Shown here in pieces: positions 32,094 to 40,358 of a stretch of DNA of 64,000 nt. The translations under genes were made by a program, and so were the position numbers. The DNA is from Orlajensenia leifsoniae (GTDB taxonomy: Bacteria > Actinomycetota > Actinomycetes > Actinomycetales > Microbacteriaceae): the NCBI RefSeq assembly GCF_004570845.1, contig NZ_SPQZ01000002.1, forward strand, positions 124,001 through 188,000. The letters run 5' to 3'. Within the stretch, counting starts at the first letter, position 1. The number at the start of each line of letters is the position of its first letter. The notes below the pieces were generated by a model that did not search any database, was not told the origin of the DNA, and was given only the letters and a program-made list of their open reading frames with translations.

Positions 32094-32700
32094 CACCGGA
32101 TTCGTCGCGACGGCATTCCCTGCCGTCGGCCAGGCGCGCGAGCGGCCGGCCGGTATCGAGGCCGATGCCCGATCCCGCGGTCATGTTCTCGGCTACGCTG
32201 CCGGACTGCGCCGGGCCGAGCAGGAGTGGGCCGAGCGTCGCGCGGCCCTCGAGGTCGAGGCGGCGAGCCTCGCAGCCTCCCGGGCGGACGCCCACGCCAG
32301 CGCCCTCCGCGCGAGCGCCAGTGCGGCCGACGCCGTGCGCGCCATCACCCTCCCCGTGCTGCGCGAGGCCGGCGAGGTACTCACGGCCTCCGCCGTCGAC
32401 CTGGCCGAGGCCATCATCGGCCGGGAGCTCTCCGATCCGCTGACCGCGGCCACCGCTGCGGTCGACCGGGTTCTCGCCGGCGTCGCCGCCGACCTCGTCG
32501 TGGAGCTGCGGATGCACCCGGCGGATGCGGCCCTCCTCGCCGAGCACTCCGACCGCGCCGGCGGCCTGGCCATCGTCGCCGACCCTGCCGTCGAGCGCGG
32601 CGAGGCGACGGCGACGCTCCCCGACGGGTTCCTCGATGCCGGCATCCGCTCGGCCCTCGACCGCGCCCGGCGCATCCTCCTCGAGGAGGGCACGCGATGA
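32083..32700 (+). CDS. fliH: FliH, ATPase stator protein of the export apparatus
   Basis: A 205-residue protein with an Ala/Glu/Arg-rich helical N-terminal region (GYAAGLRRAEQEWAERRAALEVEAASLAASRADAHA) and a C-terminal globular part (VVELRMHPADAALLAE, VERGEATATLPDGFLDAGIRSALDRARRIL) like FliH/YscL. It binds and regulates FliI. The only good start is TTG 32083, with GAGGAGG upstream, overlapping fliG by 11 nt. The TTG start may keep its level low relative to neighbours. Confidence 0.85.
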   Translation: MSSDTGFVATAFPAVGQARERPAGIEADARSRGHVLGYAAGLRRAEQEWAERRAALEVEAASLAASRADAHASALRASASAADAVRAITLPVLREAGEVLTASAVDLAEAIIGRELSDPLTAATAAVDRVLAGVAADLVVELRMHPADAALLAEHSDRAGGLAIVADPAVERGEATATLPDGFLDAGIRSALDRARRILLEEGTR

Positions 32701-34025
32701 CGGCGACCCTGGTGCGTCCCCGCCCCGACTCCTTCTCCCGCGCCCTGCTCGCCGCCCGCCCCGAGCGCGTCGGCCGCGTCTCCTCCGTCGTCGGACTCGG
32801 CATCGACGTGCGCGGCGTCGAGGCCGCCATCGGCGACATCGTGCTGATCGGAGCCGACGCCGTGCCGGCCGAGGTCGTGGCGTCAGGGGACTCCGGGCTG
32901 CGCTGCATGCCGCTCGCCCGGCTCACCGGCGTGCGATCCGGCGACGCCGTACGCACGACAGGTGCTCCGCTCTCGGTGCCGATCGGTCAGGGCCTACTCG
33001 GCCGGGTCATCGACGGCCTCGGACGACCGATCGACGGCCGGGGCGCCCTCGACGTCGTCGAGCGGGTGCCCATCGACAACGACGCCCCGCCCGCCATGCG
33101 CCGGGCCAGGATCGCGGAGCCGCTGCACCTCGGCGTGCGCGTGCTCGACTCGCTGACGACCGTGGGGCGCGGCCAGAGGATGGGCCTGTTCGCCGGATCC
33201 GGCGTCGGCAAGTCGTCGCTGCTGTCGATGATCGCCCGAGGCTCGGATGCCGACGTCACCGTGATCGCCCTCGTGGGCGAGCGCGGCCGCGAGGTGCGCG
33301 AGTTCCTCGAGGACGACCTCGGTCCCGAGGGTCTCGCCCGGTCCGTGGTGGTCGTCTCGACCTCGGACGAACCGGCCCTCGTGCGGCTGCGCGCAGCCTT
33401 CGTCGCCACCCGCATCGCCGAGGCGTTCCGAGACGACGGACGACACGTCGTGCTGATGATGGACTCGCTCACCCGCGTGGCCATGGCCCAGCGCGAGATC
33501 GGGCTGTCGGTCGGCGAGCCTCCGGCCACCCGCGGCTACCCGCCGTCGACCTTCGCCGTGTTCGCCCAGCTGCTCGAGCGCGCCGGAACAGCCGAGGTCG
33601 GATCGGTCACCGGGCTGTACACGGTCCTCGTCGACGGTGACGATCACAACGAGCCCATCGCCGACTCGGCACGGTCGATCCTCGACGGGCACGTCGTCCT
33701 CGACCGATCCCTCGCCGTCGGCGGGCATTTCCCGGCCGTCGACGCCCTCGGCTCGGTGTCCAGGGTGGCGAGCCGCGTGAGCCGGCCCGAGGACCTCGCG
33801 GCCGCCTCGGCGCTCCGCCGGGTGCTCGCGGCCCGGGCGCGAGCACAGGACCTGCTCGATGTCGGCGCCTACCGCCGGGGCGCCAACGCGCTCGTCGACG
33901 CCGCCGTCGACCACGAGGACGCGATCAACGGCTTCCTCCGACAGTCGATGAACGAGAGCTGCACACCGGAGGAGACCCGCACGCGCCTGCATGCCCTGGT
34001 CGCGCTGCTCGGAGGAGGATCATGA
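32697..34025 (+). CDS. fliI: FliI, flagellar export ATPase
   Basis: A 442-residue F1-type ATPase. Walker A is GSGVGKSS (167-174), Walker B lies in HVVLMMDSLTRVAMAQREIGLSVGEPPATRGYPPSTFA, the typical FliI signature, and VALVGERGREV-like IALVGERGREVREF is present. It unfolds or releases export cargo at the type III gate. ATG 32697 overlaps the fliH stop by 4 nt; the stop overlaps fliJ in the same way. Confidence 0.96.
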   Translation: MTATLVRPRPDSFSRALLAARPERVGRVSSVVGLGIDVRGVEAAIGDIVLIGADAVPAEVVASGDSGLRCMPLARLTGVRSGDAVRTTGAPLSVPIGQGLLGRVIDGLGRPIDGRGALDVVERVPIDNDAPPAMRRARIAEPLHLGVRVLDSLTTVGRGQRMGLFAGSGVGKSSLLSMIARGSDADVTVIALVGERGREVREFLEDDLGPEGLARSVVVVSTSDEPALVRLRAAFVATRIAEAFRDDGRHVVLMMDSLTRVAMAQREIGLSVGEPPATRGYPPSTFAVFAQLLERAGTAEVGSVTGLYTVLVDGDDHNEPIADSARSILDGHVVLDRSLAVGGHFPAVDALGSVSRVASRVSRPEDLAAASALRRVLAARARAQDLLDVGAYRRGANALVDAAVDHEDAINGFLRQSMNESCTPEETRTRLHALVALLGGGS

Positions 34026-34483
34026 ACCGCACGTTCTCACTGACCGGACTGCTCAGGTTGCGCAGGCTCGAGGAGGAGACCGCCGCCGTCGACCTCTCGC
34101 TCGCTCGCGAGCGCGTCGCCGAGGCGACGGAGCGCGAGCACCTGGTGAGGGCCGCGCTCGACTCGGAGCAGGCACCGGCTGCAGTGCCCATCTCGGCCCT
34201 GCACGCCATCGCCGCAGCCAGGGCCTCGTCCCGCACGATGCTTGGTGAGCTCAACCAGCTCAGCCGGGAGCGCGACGCCGAGGCCGCCGCCGCCCGAGAG
34301 GCGCACGCCCGTGCGCGACAGGATGCCGGAGCACTGGAAAAGCTCGCCGAGCGGCACGCCGCAGCCGTCGAGCTCGACGAGCGCCGCCGCGAACAGATCG
34401 TGCTCGACGAGATCGCGTCGCGCCGCCGTGCCGTGATGCAGGCCGGGATGCCGGCGCAGACGGCACAGGGGGAGAACCGATGA
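34022..34483 (+). CDS. fliJ: FliJ-like central stalk protein of the export apparatus
   Basis: A 153-residue protein that is almost entirely one charged, heptad-like helical hairpin (LTGLLRLRRLEEETAAVDLSLARERVAEATE... and RRREQIVLDEIASRR). The size, coiled coil and position directly after fliI identify FliJ, whose sequence is poorly conserved. It fits into the FliI ring and contacts FlhA. Overlaps fliI by 4 nt and the hydrolase gene by 4 nt. Confidence 0.82.
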   Translation: MNRTFSLTGLLRLRRLEEETAAVDLSLARERVAEATEREHLVRAALDSEQAPAAVPISALHAIAAARASSRTMLGELNQLSRERDAEAAAAREAHARARQDAGALEKLAERHAAAVELDERRREQIVLDEIASRRRAVMQAGMPAQTAQGENR

Positions 34484-35163
34484 GCATTGTCGACGCCGCC
34501 GCCCGCGTGGAGACCATCCGCGGGATGATCGACGGACTCGTGACGAATCCGGCCGCAACGACGACCACCCGCGCTGATGCCGCGACCGCCACCGGGTTCG
34601 CGAGCGAGCTGTCCAGTGTTCAGGGGAGCGCGATCGAGGCTCGGTCGTCCGCGCCGTCGACCGGGAGCGCCACGGGCGCCGACGTCGTCACAGCGGCGAA
34701 GGGCTATCTCGGCGTTCCCTACGTCTTCGGCGGCGAGGACTCCTCGGGCATGGACTGCTCGGGTCTCGTGCAGCGGGTCTATGCCGACCTGGGGATCGAC
34801 CTGCCGCGCCGGGTCACGCAGCAGATGACGGAGGGCACCGAGGTCGGCTCCCTCGCGGAGGCCCAGCCCGGCGACCTCATCGTCACCGGCGGCGGCGACC
34901 ACATCCTCATCTACGCCGGCGACGGCAAGGTGATCCACGCACCGTACGAGGGTCGCACGGTCAGCCTGGTCGACGCCTACATGAGCGACGACGAGATCAC
35001 GACCATCCGGCGCATCGTTCCGACGGCATCCGCTGCGCCGGCGGCAGTGCCGACTGCGGCAGCCGTCACCTCGGCCGCCGGCGTCGCCGCCGACACGAAC
35101 GCGGCCATGACCGATCTCATCACCGCGGCGTACCGCTCCCTGCTCGCCGGGGCCGCCGCGTGA
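34480..35163 (+). CDS. NlpC/P60 peptidoglycan hydrolase in the flagellar operon
   Basis: A 227-residue protein with a C40 (NlpC/P60) domain at about residues 68-165. The catalytic cysteine is in SSGMDCSGLVQRVY, and the His in GGDHILIYAG; a further polar residue follows near VIHAPYEG. The domain cuts peptide stems of peptidoglycan. No classical signal peptide is present; the N-terminal 65 residues resemble a disordered export region, so type III secretion is possible. Both ends overlap flagellar genes by 4 nt. It probably opens the wall for the rod, the job done by FlgJ in Gram-negative species. Confidence 0.88.
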   Translation: MSIVDAAARVETIRGMIDGLVTNPAATTTTRADAATATGFASELSSVQGSAIEARSSAPSTGSATGADVVTAAKGYLGVPYVFGGEDSSGMDCSGLVQRVYADLGIDLPRRVTQQMTEGTEVGSLAEAQPGDLIVTGGGDHILIYAGDGKVIHAPYEGRTVSLVDAYMSDDEITTIRRIVPTASAAPAAVPTAAAVTSAAGVAADTNAAMTDLITAAYRSLLAGAAA

Positions 35164-36593
35164 TCGGGCTCGGCGTCGCGTCGGATCGCGCCCTCGTTCC
35201 CGTCGCACGCCACACGCCGCGGGCCGACGCCTCCGCTGCCGTCGACTTCGACAGGGCGCTCGGCCGCGAGCTCGACGGATCCGGCGGCGGTCCGACCGGT
35301 CCGACAGGGTCGGCAGCAGCCACCACGGCCGACCCTGCGGACGCCTCGCCCGCTCCGCCCGCCTCGGCTGACCAGGGCACCGCATCGGCCGGTGATCACG
35401 CGCCCACGGCGGAGTCGGACACGACGGATGCCACAGCCTCCGTCGCCCCCGACGCGGGCCTCGCCGCGCAGCAGGCTTCCTTGCCCCCGCTCGTGGCGCC
35501 CGGTGCGACGGTCACCGTGCCGTCGGCGGACGGCGCTGCGGGAGCGTCGACGTCGGTCGCCGACTCGATGTCGATCTCGGCCACGGTCTCGGCTTCAGGA
35601 GAGTCCGCGAGCGGGCAGGCCGGTGACGCGGCATCCCGGCCGCCGGCCGTCGCAGTCCCGGCATCCGGAACCGCATCTCCGTCCGCCGCATCGACCGCCG
35701 CGCTCGACGGACTCGTCTCCCGACCTCCGACCTCGGGCTCCGGCTCGGCCGTCACCGCGTCAGCGTCCTCGTCGGAACCGCCTGCCCCCGCCGAAGCCCT
35801 CCCTCACGATGAGGCGAAACCCGGGTCGACCCCGGCCGCGTCCGCACCACTCGCGTCCTCGCAGGACGATGCCCGGGCAAGGCAGACGACGACGAGCATG
35901 CCGTCCACGCCGGCCGCCCCGGCAGACCCGGCCGCCCCGGCTGCCGCGATCGAGGTCGCTGCGGCGCGGACCGACGGGGGCTCCGGGTCACCCGACCGGA
36001 GCGCTCCGGTTCCCGCCCCATCCGGATCCGCATCCGCCGCCCCGGCGAGCCCGGTCGTGGCCGCCGGCGTCAGCGTGGTCCAGACTCCGACGGAGGCCTC
36101 GGCGCCGTCCGCGGCACCGCCGGCCGCTCGGCCGGTCGACCCGCCGCTCGCGCCGCAACTGCTGCGGCCGCTCACTGCGCTCGCACAGGCGGGCCCGGGT
36201 CAGCACGTTCTCAGCATCGACATCGCGCCCGAGGCACTCGGACCGGTCACGGTGCGGGCGCACCTCGGAGTCGACGGCCTGCGCATCGAGCTCTTCGCCC
36301 CGACGGATGCCGGACGCGATGCCATCCGGGGGATCATCGGCGACCTGCGCCGCGACCTCGCCACCACCGGCCTCGGCGCCAGCCTCGACCTCTCCTCGCG
36401 CGATCCTCGGGACTCCGGCGCCCAGCAGAACGCTGCGGGGGAGCAGGGCGAGCACGGCGAGGGCCGGATGCCGGGTGACGGCGCCGACACGGGCTCGTCG
36501 CAGCGGCGCCGTCCCGTGATCGTGCCGGCATCCGTTCAGACCACCGCCCCCAGGGGCATCACGACCCATTCGACCATCGACGTGATGGCCTGA
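35160..36593 (+). CDS. fliK: FliK, hook-length control protein
   Basis: A 477-residue protein. The first 330 residues are low-complexity Ala/Pro/Ser/Thr with no predicted fold, as expected for a FliK molecular ruler. Residues about 335-420 carry the conserved domain (LSIDIAPEALGPVTVRAHLGVDGLRIELFAPTDAGRDAIRGIIGDLRRDLA) that switches FlhB substrate specificity. GTG 35160 overlaps the preceding stop (GTGA). Between fliI and flgD, the place where FliK is found elsewhere. Confidence 0.88.
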   Translation: MIGLGVASDRALVPVARHTPRADASAAVDFDRALGRELDGSGGGPTGPTGSAAATTADPADASPAPPASADQGTASAGDHAPTAESDTTDATASVAPDAGLAAQQASLPPLVAPGATVTVPSADGAAGASTSVADSMSISATVSASGESASGQAGDAASRPPAVAVPASGTASPSAASTAALDGLVSRPPTSGSGSAVTASASSSEPPAPAEALPHDEAKPGSTPAASAPLASSQDDARARQTTTSMPSTPAAPADPAAPAAAIEVAAARTDGGSGSPDRSAPVPAPSGSASAAPASPVVAAGVSVVQTPTEASAPSAAPPAARPVDPPLAPQLLRPLTALAQAGPGQHVLSIDIAPEALGPVTVRAHLGVDGLRIELFAPTDAGRDAIRGIIGDLRRDLATTGLGASLDLSSRDPRDSGAQQNAAGEQGEHGEGRMPGDGADTGSSQRRRPVIVPASVQTTAPRGITTHSTIDVMA

Positions 36594-36606
36594 GAGAAGG
36601 AGAACC

Positions 36607-37020
36607 ATGACGATCGACGCGGTCACAGCGACCTCGGGGATGTACGCCTCCACCCCGACCCGTGCCCCCAAGCAGTCCCTCGACGCCGAGGCGTTCATGT
36701 CCCTGCTCGTGGCGCAGTTGCGCAGCCAGGACCCGAGCTCGCCGATGGACAGCAACCAGATGATCGCCCAGACCACCCAGCTGGCGATGATGGAGAAGAT
36801 GACCGAGCTCGCCACGACGAGCACGGAGGACTTCGGGCTGCAGATGCGCATCGCAGCCGCTGCCCTCGTCGGCAAGGAGGTCAGCTTCCTGCGCCCCGAC
36901 GGCACGACGGCCACGGGTGTCGTCAGCTCCGTCTCCTACACCGGCTCCGTTCCGACGGTCACCGTCGGCAAGGAGACCGTCGCCCTCGATCTCGTCTCCT
37001 CCGTCAGCACGGCCTCCTGA
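36607..37020 (+). CDS. flgD: FlgD, hook-cap scaffold protein
   Basis: A 137-residue FlgD. The N-terminal half has the family signature LDAEAFMSLLVAQLRSQDPSSPMDSNQMIAQTTQLAMMEKM; the remainder is a short tudor-like domain (LVGKEVSFLRPDGTTATGVVSSVSY). It lacks the longer FnIII domain seen in Enterobacteria. It caps the growing hook and is lost after assembly. ATG 36607 has AAGGAGA 5 nt upstream. Confidence 0.93.
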   Translation: MTIDAVTATSGMYASTPTRAPKQSLDAEAFMSLLVAQLRSQDPSSPMDSNQMIAQTTQLAMMEKMTELATTSTEDFGLQMRIAAAALVGKEVSFLRPDGTTATGVVSSVSYTGSVPTVTVGKETVALDLVSSVSTAS

Positions 37021-37061
37021 ACCTCCCACCGCATCCGTTCTTCCTCTGAAAGGTCATTCCC

Positions 37062-38234
37062 ATGCTCCGCTCGCTCTACTCCGGAATCTCCGGCCTCCGC
37101 TCGCACCAGACCATGCTCGACGTCACCGGAAACAACATCGCCAACGTCAACACCACGGCGTTCAAGTCGTCGGCGACGCAGTTCCAGGACACCCTCTCGC
37201 AGATGACCCAGGGCGCTGGTGTTCCGCAGGCGCAGGTCGGCGGCACCAACCCCGCGCAGATCGGCCTCGGCGTGCAGGTCGCCGGCATCTCGACGAACTT
37301 CGCCCAGGGTTCGGCTCAGGCCACGGGCCGCGCCACCGACATGATGATCTCGGGCGACGGCTTCTTCATCACCCGGTCGGGTGGCGAGGTGCTCTACACC
37401 CGGGCCGGGTCCTTCGATCCGGATGCCGCAGGCCGTCTCGTGACGCCCGACGGCTCCCTGCTGCAGGGCTGGAACGCCGTCAACGGCCAGATCGCCGAGG
37501 GCGGTGCCATCGGCACCATCACGTTGCCCCTCGATGCCGTGATCCCCGCGGTCACGACCACCAAGGCCACTGTCGGCGGCAACCTGCCCTCGGACGCAGC
37601 CGTCGGCACCTCATTGGTGCGCGACGTCGACGTCTTCGACGCATCGGGAACCAAGCGCACACTCACCCTCACGCTGTCGAAGACAGCGACCGGCTGGGAC
37701 GTCGCCGGCGCCGACGGCACGGGCGCCACCGGATCCGGAACCCTCAGCTTCACCAATGGCAAGCTCACCGGACCGACCGGCATCACCGTCGGCGGCGTCG
37801 CCGTCGACCTGAGCGGCGTGAGCGGCTTCGCCGAGCTCAACACCGTCGCGATCTCGTCGCAGGACGGCCGGGAGGCGGGAACCCTCGAGTCGTTCACCCT
37901 GTCGAAGGACGGCACCCTCGTCGGCCTGTTCAGCAACGGCGAGAAGCAGGCGATCGCCCGTATCGCCCTCGCGACCTTCGCGAACCCCGGCGGCCTGGAG
38001 AAGGCCGGCTCGTCGAGCTACCGCGTCACGGTGAACTCGGGAGCGCCGGAACTCGGCGCTCCGGGCTCCGACGGACTCGGCTCCGTCACCGCCGGAACCC
38101 TCGAGATGTCGAACGTCGACCTGTCGCAGGAGTTCACCAACCTGATCGTCGCCCAGCGCGGCTTCCAGGCGAACGCCCGCATCATCACCACCTCCGACGA
38201 GGTGCTGCAGGAGCTCACCAACCTCAAGCGCTGA
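37062..38234 (+). CDS. flgE: FlgE, hook protein
   Basis: A 390-residue hook protein. The N-terminus LRSLYSGISGLRSHQTMLDVTGNNIANVNTTAFKSS has the rod/hook signature, and the C-terminus SNVDLSQEFTNLIVAQRGFQANARIITTSDEVLQELTNLKR the matching partner helix. The centre (about 85-280) forms the surface domains. It is the only FlgE/F/G-type protein in the window, so no separate distal rod gene (flgF, flgG) was found. ATG 37062 has GAAAGG upstream. Confidence 0.95.
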   Translation: MLRSLYSGISGLRSHQTMLDVTGNNIANVNTTAFKSSATQFQDTLSQMTQGAGVPQAQVGGTNPAQIGLGVQVAGISTNFAQGSAQATGRATDMMISGDGFFITRSGGEVLYTRAGSFDPDAAGRLVTPDGSLLQGWNAVNGQIAEGGAIGTITLPLDAVIPAVTTTKATVGGNLPSDAAVGTSLVRDVDVFDASGTKRTLTLTLSKTATGWDVAGADGTGATGSGTLSFTNGKLTGPTGITVGGVAVDLSGVSGFAELNTVAISSQDGREAGTLESFTLSKDGTLVGLFSNGEKQAIARIALATFANPGGLEKAGSSSYRVTVNSGAPELGAPGSDGLGSVTAGTLEMSNVDLSQEFTNLIVAQRGFQANARIITTSDEVLQELTNLKR

Positions 38235-38261
38235 TAGAGCCCGGGAGGGGAGTGCGGTCGG

Positions 38262-38289
38262 CTAACGGCCGCGCTTCCCCGGTCGATAG
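38262..38289 (+). promoter_or_regulatory. Sigma-28 promoter of flbD-motA-motB
   Basis: CTAAC (38262-38266), 16-nt spacer, TCGATAG (38283-38289). It lies in the 99-bp gap after flgE. The predicted transcript start, about 38296, leaves a leader of roughly 38 nt before flbD. It allows stator genes to be transcribed separately from the hook operon. Confidence 0.8.
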
Positions 38290-38333
38290 TGCCTGATGAC
38301 GACCCACAGGGGGTCGAGATCAGGATCGGGCGG

Positions 38334-38663
38334 ATGATCGTAGTCACGCGGCTGAACGACTCCCAGTTCGCGATCAATCCCGATCTCATCGAGCGCATCC
38401 ATTCGAGTCCGGACACGACGATCGTCCTGGTCGACGGATCGAAGTACATCGTCACCGAGAGCCTCCCCGAGGTGATCGAGCGCATCGCCGCCTACAGGGC
38501 CCGGGTGCTCTCCCTCGCCCAGGAGATCCCGGTGTCGCGGTCCGGCATCCGTCAGCTCGAACTGGTCACGTCGGCTGATCACGACTCGAGGGACGATCCC
38601 CATCCCGACGACGATGACGACGGACGCGCCCGCGCGGTTCCCGTGCTCCCGAGGAGGATCTGA
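38334..38663 (+). CDS. flbD: FlbD-like small flagellar protein
   Basis: A 109-residue protein that begins with the conserved IVVTRLNDSQFAINPDLIERIHSSPDTTIVLVDGSKYIVTESLPEVIERI, the signature of the short FlbD (SwrD) family found after flgE in many Gram-positives. In Bacillus the homologue SwrD raises motor torque. ATG 38334 gives the family's normal start; an in-frame GTG at 38289 lies inside the promoter and is unlikely. The C-terminal 40 residues, acidic then Arg-rich, are an extension absent from typical 70-residue members. Confidence 0.88.
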   Translation: MIVVTRLNDSQFAINPDLIERIHSSPDTTIVLVDGSKYIVTESLPEVIERIAAYRARVLSLAQEIPVSRSGIRQLELVTSADHDSRDDPHPDDDDDGRARAVPVLPRRI

Positions 38664-39445
38664 TGGATCCGGCGACCATCATCGGGATCCTCCTGGCGTT
38701 CGGGGCCGTCGCAGCCTCCATCACGCTCGAGGGTTCCCACATCGACTCCGTCATCATCCCGGGCCCCATGGTGCTCGTGATCGGTGCGACCATCGCCGTC
38801 GGCATCGCCGGCGGCACCATGAAGGACTTCTTCGGAGCCGTGAAGGCTCTCCCGCGCACCTTCCGCGGCAAGGTCGTGACGCCCACGGCGACGATCGACA
38901 CCCTGGTGTCGCTGGCCGAGACCGCCCGCGCCGACGGGCTCCTCGCCCTCGAGCAGCAGGCGGAGGAGGTCGACGATCCGTTCCTGAAGAACGCTCTCCT
39001 CAACATCGCCGACGGCATCGACGAGGAGGACCTCCGCGTCATGCTGGAGGACGAGATCGCCACCAAGACCCGATCGGCGAAGAACTCGGCGCGGTTCTAC
39101 ATGGCCCTCGGCGGCTACGCCCCGACCGTCGGGATCATCGGGACGGTGGTCTCCCTCACCCACGTGCTCGAGAAGCTCGACACTCCTGACACCCTCGGCC
39201 CGATGATCGCGTCGGCGTTCGTGGCCACTCTCTGGGGACTCCTCACGGCCAACTTCGTGTGGTTCCCGATCGGCAACAGGATGCAGCGCCTCGCCGAACT
39301 CGAGACCGAGCGGATGACCCTGCTGTGCGAGGGCGTCCTCGCCATCCAGGCCGGCAGCCAGCCCCGGGTGCTGGGGGAGAGGCTGAGGGCGATGGTCCCG
39401 GATGCCCGTCCGGCTGCCCCGGCCGACGCAGCGGCCGCGGCATGA
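38663..39445 (+). CDS. motA: MotA, stator proton channel subunit
   Basis: A 260-residue membrane protein with four spans. The cytoplasmic loop carries DDPFLKNALLNIADGIDEEDLRVMLEDEI, and the channel part has YAPTVGIIGTVVSLTHVLEKLDTPDTLGPMIASAFVATLWGLLTANFVWFPIGNRM, with the Pro residues of the MotA signature. Forms the MotA5MotB2 stator. It begins one base before the end of flbD and overlaps motB by 4 nt. Confidence 0.95.
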   Translation: MDPATIIGILLAFGAVAASITLEGSHIDSVIIPGPMVLVIGATIAVGIAGGTMKDFFGAVKALPRTFRGKVVTPTATIDTLVSLAETARADGLLALEQQAEEVDDPFLKNALLNIADGIDEEDLRVMLEDEIATKTRSAKNSARFYMALGGYAPTVGIIGTVVSLTHVLEKLDTPDTLGPMIASAFVATLWGLLTANFVWFPIGNRMQRLAELETERMTLLCEGVLAIQAGSQPRVLGERLRAMVPDARPAAPADAAAAA

Positions 39446-40290
39446 GCAGACGACGACGGCGCAAGCTCGACACCGGCGGCGAGTTCCACGCCGACGAGCG
39501 CTGGATGGCGTCGTACACCGACATGGTGACTGTGCTGATGTGCCTGTTCATCGTGCTGTTCGCGATGTCGAGCGTCGACCAGGCGAAGTTCACGGCGCTC
39601 AAGAACTCGTTGGCGACGGGATTCGGCGTCGTCGACGAGGGGTCAGTCGACACGGCATCGGGCATCGTCGTGCCGCCCGACAAGGTCGACCACGATGCCG
39701 AGGGGTTCACCGGCGCCTCGGAGGACACGGCCCTCGCCGGAACCGACGATCCGCAGACCGACCAGCAGCAGGCCGAGGACGAGGTCGACTCGCTCACGGA
39801 GCTGAGGGAACGCCTGCACTCCGCCCTCGACGCGAAGGGCATGGCCTCGGACGTGACCTTCACCATCGACCAGCGCGGACTGACCGTCGGCCTCATCGGC
39901 TGGGAGACCTTCTTCCAGCCCAACAGCGACGCTCTCGGAGGCGAGGCCGTCGGCGTCCTCGACACGATCGGCCCGATCGTCACGCCGACCGAGCGACAGG
40001 TGTCCGTCGAGGGTCACGCCGACTACCGCGGGACGTCGTTCCCGTTCCCGACCGACTGGGAGCTCTCGAGCGGGCGCGCCACGCAGGTGCTGCGGCGACT
40101 GGTCGAGGTCGGGGGCATCCAACCCGCCCACATCTCCGCCGTCGGCTACGGGTCGGCTCGCCCGGCCGCGACAGGCCCGACGGAGGGAGATGCCGCCCAG
40201 AACCGCCGGGTCGACATCGCCGTGCTCTCCAACCTGCCCGACGACGTCCGGGCACTGATCCCGTCGGTACTCGCAGAACGCGCCGGCTGA
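39442..40290 (+). CDS. motB: MotB, stator peptidoglycan-binding subunit
   Basis: A 282-residue protein. A basic N-terminus leads into the single span (MASYTDMVTVLMCLFIVLFAMSSVDQ) whose Asp27 is the proton-carrying residue. A linker, and then the OmpA-like peptidoglycan-binding domain (about 165-265) with VSVEGHADYRG, LSSGRATQVLRRLVE and NRRVDIAVL follow. The usual EGHTD motif reads EGHAD here. The presence of Asp and overall form fit a proton-driven rather than a clearly Na+-driven stator, although this is not decisive. Confidence 0.94.
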   Translation: MSRRRRRKLDTGGEFHADERWMASYTDMVTVLMCLFIVLFAMSSVDQAKFTALKNSLATGFGVVDEGSVDTASGIVVPPDKVDHDAEGFTGASEDTALAGTDDPQTDQQQAEDEVDSLTELRERLHSALDAKGMASDVTFTIDQRGLTVGLIGWETFFQPNSDALGGEAVGVLDTIGPIVTPTERQVSVEGHADYRGTSFPFPTDWELSSGRATQVLRRLVEVGGIQPAHISAVGYGSARPAATGPTEGDAAQNRRVDIAVLSNLPDDVRALIPSVLAERAG

Positions 40291-40322
40291 GCACGCATGC
40301 CGGAAATCGCTGCCATCGCCGG

Positions 40323-40350
40323 CTAACGGCGCGGCCGCCGAGGCCGATAG
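40323..40350 (+). promoter_or_regulatory. Sigma-28 promoter of the fliM export-gate operon
   Basis: CTAAC (40323-40327), 16-nt spacer, CCGATAG (40344-40350). The fliM GTG begins only 8 nt after the -10 box, so transcription should start at or next to the start codon and the mRNA would be leaderless. It drives fliM through flhA and probably csrA. Confidence 0.83.
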
Positions 40351-40358
40351 TGCTGCAT

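Noticed and set aside
30531-32096. 521-codon antisense frame opposite fliF/fliG
   Set aside because: Shadow of fliF and fliG with no motif; the sense genes are unambiguous.
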